Origin: an uncultured Prevotellaceae bacterium | GTDB taxonomy: Bacteria; Bacteroidota; Bacteroidia; Bacteroidales; Bacteroidaceae | Assembly: GCA_946415705.1 (NCBI GenBank) | Contig: CAMKTN010000003.1 | Span: 1 to 64,000 of the forward strand | Direction of reading: 5' to 3' | Length of the DNA stretch: 64,000 bases | Part shown: piece after piece, positions 56,006 to 64,000 of the stretch | Layout: each line of letters starts with the position of its first letter | Numbering within the stretch: position 1 is the stretch's first letter | Notes under the pieces: generated by a model | What the model saw: the letters and a program-made list of their open reading frames with translations, nothing else | Told to the model about the DNA's origin: nothing | Databases searched by the model: none | Translations under genes and position numbers: made by a program

Positions 56006-57051
56006 TTGAGAATTCATTGTCCATTGTCAATTGTCCATTGAAACGGCTTACCCATAACCTCAGCTCGGCCTATTTTGAAGCGGCCAACCGCCTGCGACCC
56101 TCGCGGGCGCGGCGGCGCATTGTGGCTTATGTGGAGAGCTTCGAGGATGTGGCCTTCTGGCGCTCCATCCTCGATGACTACGAGGATGCTACGCGCTACT
56201 TCGAGGTGAAGTTGCCGTCGCATGATAACCTTGGGAAAGGCAAGCGACAAGCCATCATGAATCTCTTCGATGCAGACCAGTTCGGCGATGCCATGATTGC
56301 CTGTGTGGATGCCGACTACGACTATCTGCTGCGCGACACCACCGAGGCCAGCCGTTTCCTGAACAAATGCCCTTACGTCATTCACACCTTTGTGTATGCC
56401 ATCGAGAGTTACCAATGCTGGGCACCCTCCCTGCACCGCGCTGTCGTCACGGCCTCCCTCAACGACCGTCCTGTCCTCGACTACGAGGAGTTCCTGCGCG
56501 AGTACAGCCAAATCATCTGGCCGCTCTTCGTGTGGAATATATGGTGCTATCGCCATGGCTCCTACAGCCATTTCACGATGCTGGACTTCTGCGGCTTCGT
56601 GGGTTTCCGTTCCATCCGCACCGGCCATCCCGAGGAGTCGCTGATGCAGCTGCGCCGCCGCGTCAATCAGAAGATAGCGTGGCTCCAGCGCCGCTTCCCT
56701 GAGGCCAAGAAGGACTATTCCACCCTGAAGGAAGAAATCAAGGGAATGGGTCCCACGCCCGACACCACCTATTTATATATACAGGGCCACACACTCTTCG
56801 ACAATGTCGTGATGCCCCTTCTGGAGCCTATCTGTGCCATGCTCCGCAAGGAGCGTGAGCGCGAGATCAAGTCGCTCGCCGTACACGCCAAGCAGCGCCA
56901 GTGCGAGCTCTCCAGCTACCAGCACAGCGTCATGGCCATCGATGTGGTCCTCAAGAAGAATACTGCCTTCCGCGAAGCCCCCCAGCTGCAGCGGGTGCGT
57001 GACAAGATTCAAGCATTTCTAACAGATCCTAACAACACAATAATACAATGA
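56002..57051 (+). CDS. DUF4435-like (TOPRIM-type) protein; start uncertain (TTG 56002 or TTG 56038)
   Basis: 'RRIVAYVESFEDVAFWRSILDDYE' and 'DAMIACVDADYDYLL' fit Glu and DxD TOPRIM motifs; TTGA overlap with ATPase gene; the 55870 ATG overlaps the ATPase gene too far to be likely. Confidence 0.78.
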   Translation: MIENSLSIVNCPLKRLTHNLSSAYFEAANRLRPSRARRRIVAYVESFEDVAFWRSILDDYEDATRYFEVKLPSHDNLGKGKRQAIMNLFDADQFGDAMIACVDADYDYLLRDTTEASRFLNKCPYVIHTFVYAIESYQCWAPSLHRAVVTASLNDRPVLDYEEFLREYSQIIWPLFVWNIWCYRHGSYSHFTMLDFCGFVGFRSIRTGHPEESLMQLRRRVNQKIAWLQRRFPEAKKDYSTLKEEIKGMGPTPDTTYLYIQGHTLFDNVVMPLLEPICAMLRKEREREIKSLAVHAKQRQCELSSYQHSVMAIDVVLKKNTAFREAPQLQRVRDKIQAFLTDPNNTIIQ

Positions 57052-59216
57052 GCAAACGATTATTTATCATTTATTCTTTATTATTGATCATTTCTGTGTC
57101 AGCATTGGCGCAGACAGCCTATGACTATACCCGCCTGAAGGGCGAGCGTTTGGACCGCGGTGTGGTCGCCTTCCGCACCAGCGCCGACAGCGTCTGCGTC
57201 CAATGGCGCTATCTCCCCACCGACCCGCAGGACATCGCCTTCGACATCCTTCGCGACGGTCAGGTCATTGGCCATTGCGGCGCTACCGCCCCGACCTTCT
57301 TCATGGATGCCAACCCCTGCACCGCCCCCTCCGTCTATGAAGTAAAACCCTCAACCCTCAACCCTCCGCTCGGCCCATCGGGACGCTTGACCCTTCAAGA
57401 ACCCTCAACCACTTACTCCCTCCCCGCCAACGCCCCCATCGGCTACCTCGATATCCCCTTGCCCCCCGTTACCGTTCCCGAGGGCTCTCCCTCGGGCCTG
57501 ACCTACAACGCCAACGACGCTACCATGGCCGACCTCGACGGCGACGGTCAGATGGAAATCATCCTCAAATGGGACCCCTCCAACAGCCGCGACAACAGCC
57601 AGAGCGGTATCACGGCACCCACGATCTTCGAGGCCCTGCGCCTGGACGGAACCAGCCTCTGGCGCATTAACCTCGGGCGTAATATCCGCAGTGGTGCCCA
57701 TTATACGCCGTTCATTGTTGCCGACCTCAATGGCGACGGCCGTGCTGAGTTCCTCGTGCGTACCAGCGATGGCACCATCGATGGCACAGGCGCTGTCCTT
57801 GGTGACCCAAACGCCGACCATGTCCGCCATCCCGATACCGTGTCCTATCAGGCCAACGGTAACCCTGGCGAGCAGTTCCGTGGTCCCGGCTGGCCGAATA
57901 ATATGAACCGCAAGGCCGCGCGTGGCGGCTTCATCTACAAAGGCCCGGAATGGGTCACCTGCTTCGATGGCCTCACAGGGCGTGCCATCAGCACCGTTGA
58001 TTACATCCCCGAGCGCGGCGAGCTCCGTGGCTGGGGCGACAACTATGCAAACCGCAGCGACCGCTTCCTGGCAGCCTGCGCCTATCTCGATGGCGAGCAC
58101 CTGAGCGCAATCTTCTGTCGCGGCTACTACACGCGTACCGGCATCGCGGCCTACGATTTCGACGGTAAGGACCTGAAGGTCCGTTGGGTCTTCGACACCA
58201 ATACGTCGGAGTGGCACAGCTATGCCGGTCAGGGCAACCATAACGTCCGCGTCGGCGATGTCGATGGCGACGGCTGCGATGAGATTACCTACGGCTCCAT
58301 GGCTCTCGACCACGACGGCCGCGGCCTCTACAACACCGGCATGGGCCACGGCGACGCCATGCACCTGACCGCCTTCTTCCCAGACCCACCCCTAACCCCT
58401 CCCGTCAGGGAGGGGGACGGGCTGCGCAATGATGGTATTTCTCAAGCCGGAGGGCTCCCCTCCCTCACGGGAGGGGGCGGGGGTGGGTCTCCACTCCAGC
58501 TCTGGGACTGCCACGAGAACAAGCGCGACGGCAGCGACTTCCGCGATGCCCGCACGGGAAAAGTCCTCTTCCAGATCCTCTCCAATAAGGACGTGGGCCG
58601 CTGCATGGCCGCCGACATTGACCCCGACAACCCCGGCTTGGAGATGTGGTCGTCAGCCTCTGGCGGCATCTGCAACACACTCGGCGAGGTCATCGACAGC
58701 ACCGCCCGCATTCCCATTAATTTCGGTATTTGGTGGGACGGTGACCTCCTGCGGGAGTTCTTGGACCACGAGGCAGTGAGCAAGTACAGGAAGACCCCCT
58801 CCCCGCTCCCCCTAAAGGGGGAGGGTAGTCACTTCCCGAAAAGTGAGGATTCCCTTACTGGCACAGCTTTTGATTTCACAGGTTCCCGCTCCACCACGAC
58901 GCTTGCCCGTTTCTCCGACTGCGCCTTCAACAATGGCACGAAGTCGAACCCCTGCCTCTGTGCCGACGTTCTTGGCGACTGGCGCGAGGAGGTGCTGACG
59001 CGCACGTCTGACAACCGCCACCTGCGCCTTTACATCACGCCCATCCCCACAAAGTATCGCTTCCACACGTTCCTCTCTGACCCCGTCTATCGTCATAGCC
59101 TCGTGATGCAGAACGTGGGCTACAACCAACCCACTAATGTCGGCTTCTTCTTCGGCGCTGACCTCGAAGGCAGCGGCCGCCTCTTCCGCGGGTGGCAGTT
59201 CGATGCGAGGAAATAG
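57048..59216 (+). CDS. Rhamnogalacturonan lyase-like, PL11 family, interrupted by in-frame repeats
   Basis: Paralogous to 42099..45425: 'YNANDATMADLDGDGQMEIILKWDPSN', 'MGHGDAMHLTAFFPD', 'CADVLGDWREEVL'; ATGA overlap with DUF4435 gene. Confidence 0.88.
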   Translation: MSKRLFIIYSLLLIISVSALAQTAYDYTRLKGERLDRGVVAFRTSADSVCVQWRYLPTDPQDIAFDILRDGQVIGHCGATAPTFFMDANPCTAPSVYEVKPSTLNPPLGPSGRLTLQEPSTTYSLPANAPIGYLDIPLPPVTVPEGSPSGLTYNANDATMADLDGDGQMEIILKWDPSNSRDNSQSGITAPTIFEALRLDGTSLWRINLGRNIRSGAHYTPFIVADLNGDGRAEFLVRTSDGTIDGTGAVLGDPNADHVRHPDTVSYQANGNPGEQFRGPGWPNNMNRKAARGGFIYKGPEWVTCFDGLTGRAISTVDYIPERGELRGWGDNYANRSDRFLAACAYLDGEHLSAIFCRGYYTRTGIAAYDFDGKDLKVRWVFDTNTSEWHSYAGQGNHNVRVGDVDGDGCDEITYGSMALDHDGRGLYNTGMGHGDAMHLTAFFPDPPLTPPVREGDGLRNDGISQAGGLPSLTGGGGGGSPLQLWDCHENKRDGSDFRDARTGKVLFQILSNKDVGRCMAADIDPDNPGLEMWSSASGGICNTLGEVIDSTARIPINFGIWWDGDLLREFLDHEAVSKYRKTPSPLPLKGEGSHFPKSEDSLTGTAFDFTGSRSTTTLARFSDCAFNNGTKSNPCLCADVLGDWREEVLTRTSDNRHLRLYITPIPTKYRFHTFLSDPVYRHSLVMQNVGYNQPTNVGFFFGADLEGSGRLFRGWQFDARK
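58382..58490. repeat. Inverted pair of family 1 palindromes, in frame in PL11 gene
   Basis: 58382..58417 AGACCCACCCCTAACCCCTCCCGTCAGGGAGGGGGA; 58455..58490 CTCCCCTCCCTCACGGGAGGGGGCGGGGGTGGGTCT. Confidence 0.85.
58794..58827 (+). repeat. Family 2 palindromic element in frame in PL11 gene
   Basis: ACCCCCTCCCCGCTCCCCCTAAAGGGGGAGGGTA (TPSPLPLKGEG); related to 6184..6220. Confidence 0.75.
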
Positions 59217-59261
59217 TCGTGATAACGAAATAACGTATTAACTTCATAACATAATAACACA

Positions 59262-61370
59262 ATGAGCAAACGATCATTTATCTTTTATTCTTTATTCTTT
59301 ATCATCTCACTGTCTGCCTCTGCGCAGACAAAGCGCGTTCTCTCTCCCGACCGCCTCACCTATCTTGAGGTGACACTCGCCGACGGCCACTTGACCTATA
59401 CGCCCGGCTATCGCCAGCTGGTGACGAAGGAAAAACAGGTCGTTGTGAAAGGTAAGAAGAGAGGCAAGAAAAGAGGCAAGAAAAGCAAGCGCACCGTGGT
59501 GAAGACAGACACGATCAACGTGCCCGTCCTTGATGCCTCGCCCCTCGGCATCTGCACCAGCATTGGCGATTGGACGGAGGGCCTCACCTTCAAGGAGTTC
59601 TCCTACAAGGACGGCAACTTCGACAAACACTATCAACTGCGTCAGGGCAAACAACGCGACATACACGCTGTGGGTTCGTTCTGCTCGCTCACCGTGGCCA
59701 ATGCCGAGGGTCAGGAACTGATCGTCGAGTTCGTCGTCGAGAACAATAATATCGCCTTCCGCTACCGTATTCCGCAGCGCGGCGAGGCTGCCGTTGCCAT
59801 CGTCAACAGCGAGACCACCGGCTTCGACCTCCCCGCCGGCGCCACCGCTTTCATTTGCCCGCAGAGCGACGCGATGGTGGGCTGGAAGCGCACAAAGCCC
59901 TCCTATGAGGAGTACTATATCTGGGATGAGCCCGCCACCACCCGCAGCCAGTACGGCCAAGGCTGGACATTCCCGTGTCTGTTCAAATCACAGCCCAAAA
60001 ACGCTGAAAGCGTTTCTTGGCTGTTGATTAGCGAGACCGGCACTACCGGCGACTACTGCGGCTGCCATCTCAGCGACGCCACCCCTGGCGGTCTCATGAC
60101 CATCGCCTTCCCCATGGAAGGTGAGAACAACGGCTTCGGCAGCACAGGTGCACAGATGGGACTCTCCAATACCAAAACATCGCCCAATGGCGGCAACGTC
60201 GGTGTCACCCCGTGGCGAACGCTCACTTTCGGCACTACGCTGAAACCCATCGTGGAGACCACCATCACCTGGGATGTGGTGGAACCGCTCTATGAAGCCA
60301 GCACCGATTACCAAGGCTCGCGCAACACCTGGTCTTGGATTATCTGGCAGGACGCCAGCATCAACTATGACGACCAGGTCGCCTATATCGACCTTGCTGC
60401 CGCCCTCGGTTGGGAAGGCTGCCTCATCGATGGAGGCTGGTATGAGAACATCGAGTGCTACGGTATGGAGAAGCTCTTCGACTACTGCAAGGAGAAGGGT
60501 GTGCGGCCGTGGGTTTGGTACAACTCCAACGGCGGCTGGAACGATGCCCCGCAGTGTGCCCGTCAGTGCATGGATAACCCCATCCGCCGCAAGGCAGAGA
60601 TGCGTTGGCTGCGCGACCACGGCGTCGCTGGCATCAAGGTGGACTTCTTCGGTGGCGACAAGCAGGAGACGCTGCGCCTCTACGAGGCCATCCTCTCCGA
60701 TGCCAACGACTACGGTCTGCAGGTTATCTTCCACGGGTGCACGCTGCCGCGCGGCTGGGAACGGATGTACCCCAACTACTGCGGCTCGGAGGCTGTGCTG
60801 GCCTCGGAGAATCTCGTCTTCGGACAGGCTTTCTGCGATATGGAGGCACGCCACGCCTGCCTGCATCCCTTCGTCCGCAATGCTGTGGGCTCGATGGAGT
60901 ATGGCGGCACTGTGCTCCAGAAGCGCCTGAACCGCGACAACAACGGCGGCACCGCGCGTCGCACCAGCGACATCTTCGAGCTCGCCACCGCCATTGCTTT
61001 CCAGTGCAGCGGGCAGAACTTCGCCCTCACACCCCGCAACCTCACCGAGCAGCCCGCCTTCGAGATTGATTTCATGAAGCAGGTGCCTACGACATGGGAC
61101 GAGACCCGTTTCTTCGACGGCTATCCCGGCAAGTACATCATCCTTGCCCGCCGCCATGGCACCCGCTGGTACCTCGTGGCGATGAACGCCGAGTCCGAGG
61201 CCAAGACCATCACCCTCGACGCCAGCCACCTATCCCTCTTCAACGCTAAACCCACGATCCTCTCCGACGGTGCAGACGGCCAGACGCCACGGAAGTCCAC
61301 CGTCACGCCCGACAAGAAAGGACATTTTCAGTTGACCCTCCAGCCCCAGTGCGCGGCAATCATATTCTAA
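59262..61370 (+). CDS. Glycoside hydrolase family 97 (alpha-glucosidase/galactosidase type)
   Basis: 'GFDLPAGATAFICPQSDAMVGWKRTKPSYEEYY', 'EGCLIDGGWYENIECYGMEKLFDYCKEKGVRPWVWYNSNG', 'GIKVDFFGGDKQETLRLYEAIL'. Confidence 0.92.
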   Translation: MSKRSFIFYSLFFIISLSASAQTKRVLSPDRLTYLEVTLADGHLTYTPGYRQLVTKEKQVVVKGKKRGKKRGKKSKRTVVKTDTINVPVLDASPLGICTSIGDWTEGLTFKEFSYKDGNFDKHYQLRQGKQRDIHAVGSFCSLTVANAEGQELIVEFVVENNNIAFRYRIPQRGEAAVAIVNSETTGFDLPAGATAFICPQSDAMVGWKRTKPSYEEYYIWDEPATTRSQYGQGWTFPCLFKSQPKNAESVSWLLISETGTTGDYCGCHLSDATPGGLMTIAFPMEGENNGFGSTGAQMGLSNTKTSPNGGNVGVTPWRTLTFGTTLKPIVETTITWDVVEPLYEASTDYQGSRNTWSWIIWQDASINYDDQVAYIDLAAALGWEGCLIDGGWYENIECYGMEKLFDYCKEKGVRPWVWYNSNGGWNDAPQCARQCMDNPIRRKAEMRWLRDHGVAGIKVDFFGGDKQETLRLYEAILSDANDYGLQVIFHGCTLPRGWERMYPNYCGSEAVLASENLVFGQAFCDMEARHACLHPFVRNAVGSMEYGGTVLQKRLNRDNNGGTARRTSDIFELATAIAFQCSGQNFALTPRNLTEQPAFEIDFMKQVPTTWDETRFFDGYPGKYIILARRHGTRWYLVAMNAESEAKTITLDASHLSLFNAKPTILSDGADGQTPRKSTVTPDKKGHFQLTLQPQCAAIIF

Positions 61371-61406
61371 AAGGTTTAAAAAGTTCAAAAGTTCAAGAAG
61401 TTCAAG

Positions 61407-64000
61407 ATGCCAGTTCCCCTCCGTTTACGAGCCCTGTTTGCTCTCGTTGTCGCGCTGCTGTGCGTCGGCAACGTTCACGCCGAATCCCTCGACGAGGACG
61501 AGGCGCGCGATGCCGCCATCGCCTACTTCAGTCCTTCTGCCACAGACCATCGCTTGCGGGCGAAGGCGCGTCAACTCATCCTGCGCTCCAAGGGTCACGA
61601 GGCGGGTTACTACATCTTCGACCGCCCCGAGGGTGGTGTTGTATTCGTGGCAGATGACGACGCCATCGGTCGCACCGTGCTGGGCTATACCGAGCAAGGC
61701 AGCTACGACCCCGAGGCACTCCCCTTGGCCATGCAAGACTGGCTCCAGCAGATCACGGTGCTCATGACCGCCGTCCACGAAGGGAAAATCCATCAAACAG
61801 AAGTCATCCGACGTGCCGCGTCGAGGAAGATACAGCTGCAGCTGCCCCTCTGGAACCAGGGTGAGCCCTACAACAGACTCTGTCCTATGTCGGGCGATCA
61901 GCGCTGCATCACAGGTTGCGTGGCCACGGCGATGGCTGAGGTCATGAAATACTGGCAGTGGCCCAAGCACGGCTATGGCTACGTCTCCTATCATGATAAT
62001 GGTTGCGGGCAGCAGCTAAGCCAGAACCTTGCCAACAATACGTATGACTGGAATAACATGTTGGATTCCTATCGTCAGGGCGGCTACAATGACACGCAGG
62101 CTACAGCCGTGGCTACGCTGATGCGTGACTGCGGCTACGCGGTGCATATGCACTACACGCCCCGTGAGAGCGCTGCGGGCGTGTCTGCCGCCACGATGCA
62201 GCGCTATTTCCACTATAGCCCTCTGGCCAAGGACCGCTATTCGGGCAACTATTCCACGGACCAGTGGCACGACTACCTTCATGAGGATTTGGACGCAGGG
62301 CGCCCTGTGCTCTATAGCGGCCAAAGCACCAAGAGTGGCGAGGGTGGTCATGAGTTTGTCATCACCGGCTACGATGGTGACAACCTCTACTATGTCAACT
62401 GGGGTTGGGGCGGCAGCCAGAACGGTTGGTTCACGCTCACCAATCTCCTGAACTACAACCGTGACCAGTGCATGATCAACCACTTGGAACCCGACTACAG
62501 CGAGCCTGTTCCCTTCAGCTACTCCATCAACGAGGAAGGAGTCCTAAAGATCAGCGGCAAGGGAGTGATGCCTGAAGAATATGCGATGGAGACGGCGCCC
62601 TGGAAGGAACTGTCTTCTGAGATCAAGAAGATTGTCATCGGTGAGGGCATCACGAGCATCGTGGATGATTTTGGAAACTTTTATGAGAACAATCGTAGCT
62701 ACAATTTTGTGAACCTTGAGGAACTCGTATTGCCCGAGGGACTGCTGTACATAGGTCAGTATGCGTTTTCAGACACTTATCATCTCACTTCGGTGCAGAT
62801 ACCCTCTTCGGTGGGTTGTATGGATTATGCGTTCAGATGGAGCGCTCTCACTTCCCTGCACCTGCCCAAGAGCCTTGAAGAGTACACCGACTATCTGCCC
62901 GAATTACAAACGATCTCTGTTGACGAGGACAACCCCAAGCTGACGGCGCTGGATAATATCCTCTACTCCAAGGACTGCCGCGTGATCTATCTGATTCCGC
63001 GAGGGATAGAGCGCATCACCATCGCGGAGACCACAGAGGGCATTTTGGATGGTAACGTACTGGCTTACGGCAAGCCCATCCTCTCGAAAGCCTTGCGGGC
63101 GCCCACACTGCAGGACTATGTCTTAGAATATCCTCAATGGTATGTCTCTGACGCCGGCTACCTCTATATCCCCTATGAATCCACGGGCTATGACAGCTGG
63201 CGCAAGCTGCTGCCCGAAGGGTGGAAAGTCCTGACCTATACGGATATCACGCGCATCCCCGATGACCCCAGCGTGCTGGAGCAGTACGCCTCCGAGCCCT
63301 TGGCCACGTGCTATCTCTATACGGGCGAGGAGAAGAGCGTCAACAACGTGGACGAGTGGGAGCAGCTGCTCACGGACTACCCCAATGCCGTGGCCGTTGT
63401 CAATCCCTTGCGCGAGCTGTGGGCTTATTTCACACGTAACATGCTCATCGCCGAGGCCGAGGGCGGCTACCGCTGTCCTTACTTCCGCCTGACAGACCTC
63501 ACCAGTGACTACGCCACCACCGCCAAGGCACCCCAGACGGGCTTCGCGCCGCCCGTGGCGTTCACCATTGAGCACGGGTCCTATCTCCGTCGCCTCCGCG
63601 AGGGCTACAACACCGTCTGCATGCCCTTCGCCGTCAGTGAGGATGCCCTGCCGGACTACTGCCACATGTATGCTTTCAGCAGCTTCGACCGCGATAAACA
63701 CGATGTCCTCTTCACGCGACAGACTACGACCGCAGCGGGACACCCCTGCTTCGTCACCAGCGAGACCAATGTCGCTTGGAGGGTTGATCTCTCCGGCACC
63801 GCCATCACCACGCTGCAACCTTCCACCGAGGATGGCCACATTCGCGGCACCTTCGTCACCACCGATGCCTACCAGCGCATCGGCTACAATCCCCGTGTCA
63901 ACGACAATATCTTCGCGCCGCTGGAGCAGTACCTGCACCCCTTCCGTGCCTGCTTCCTCATCGATGAGCCCGCGACAGCCCAGCCCCTGCGCCTGCGTCT
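61407..64000 (+). CDS. C10 (streptopain-like) peptidase with BspA-type leucine-rich repeat; runs off window end
   Basis: 'LWNQGEPYNRLCPMSGDQRCITGCVATAMAEVMKYWQWPKHG', 'VYNWGWGGS'-type 'YYVNWGWGGSQNGWFTL'; LRR 'LEELVLPEGLLYIGQYAFSDTYHLTSVQIPSSV'. Confidence 0.88.
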   Translation, partial: MPVPLRLRALFALVVALLCVGNVHAESLDEDEARDAAIAYFSPSATDHRLRAKARQLILRSKGHEAGYYIFDRPEGGVVFVADDDAIGRTVLGYTEQGSYDPEALPLAMQDWLQQITVLMTAVHEGKIHQTEVIRRAASRKIQLQLPLWNQGEPYNRLCPMSGDQRCITGCVATAMAEVMKYWQWPKHGYGYVSYHDNGCGQQLSQNLANNTYDWNNMLDSYRQGGYNDTQATAVATLMRDCGYAVHMHYTPRESAAGVSAATMQRYFHYSPLAKDRYSGNYSTDQWHDYLHEDLDAGRPVLYSGQSTKSGEGGHEFVITGYDGDNLYYVNWGWGGSQNGWFTLTNLLNYNRDQCMINHLEPDYSEPVPFSYSINEEGVLKISGKGVMPEEYAMETAPWKELSSEIKKIVIGEGITSIVDDFGNFYENNRSYNFVNLEELVLPEGLLYIGQYAFSDTYHLTSVQIPSSVGCMDYAFRWSALTSLHLPKSLEEYTDYLPELQTISVDEDNPKLTALDNILYSKDCRVIYLIPRGIERITIAETTEGILDGNVLAYGKPILSKALRAPTLQDYVLEYPQWYVSDAGYLYIPYESTGYDSWRKLLPEGWKVLTYTDITRIPDDPSVLEQYASEPLATCYLYTGEEKSVNNVDEWEQLLTDYPNAVAVVNPLRELWAYFTRNMLIAEAEGGYRCPYFRLTDLTSDYATTAKAPQTGFAPPVAFTIEHGSYLRRLREGYNTVCMPFAVSEDALPDYCHMYAFSSFDRDKHDVLFTRQTTTAAGHPCFVTSETNVAWRVDLSGTAITTLQPSTEDGHIRGTFVTTDAYQRIGYNPRVNDNIFAPLEQYLHPFRACFLIDEPATAQPLRLR

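Noticed and set aside
1-64000. Prophage or large integrative element
   Set aside because: No integrase, terminase, capsid, relaxase or conjugation genes seen; only scattered small accessory modules.

Overview
This 64 kb window reads as chromosome from a Bacteroidales (Prevotella-like) bacterium. Support: TAnnTTTG promoters, a T9SS/gliding C-terminal domain, M56/TonB BlaR, C10 peptidase with BspA-type LRRs, PL11/GH51/GH97/GH27 enzymes. I saw no rRNA, tRNA or CRISPR. Most of it is housekeeping: BlaI/BlaR, ECF sigma operon, menG/ubiE, lrgAB-like, pyrC, sdaA, mfd, rpsA, pfkA, uvrA, etfAB plus acyl-CoA dehydrogenase, purN, purF. A polysaccharide/peptide-degradation block sits at the right. Accessory islands are an MNT/HEPN toxin-antitoxin-like pair, a REP-associated tyrosine transposase (RAYT)-like gene fused to an extra domain, and an AAA-ATPase + DUF4435/TOPRIM-like pair resembling PARIS. 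The most unusual pattern is two classes of small repeats. One is imperfect period-7 arrays with many different unit sequences, about 28 tracts. The other is GC-rich palindromic elements, often as inverted pairs. Both lie at gene junctions and also in frame inside conserved genes (mfd, blaR, etfA, etfB, pyrC, acyl-CoA dehydrogenase, PL11, GH27, uvrA, anti-sigma). The 3' end of etfA also appears twice, with synonymous differences, flanking a 61-aa ORF. All calls come from reading the sequence; no searches were run.
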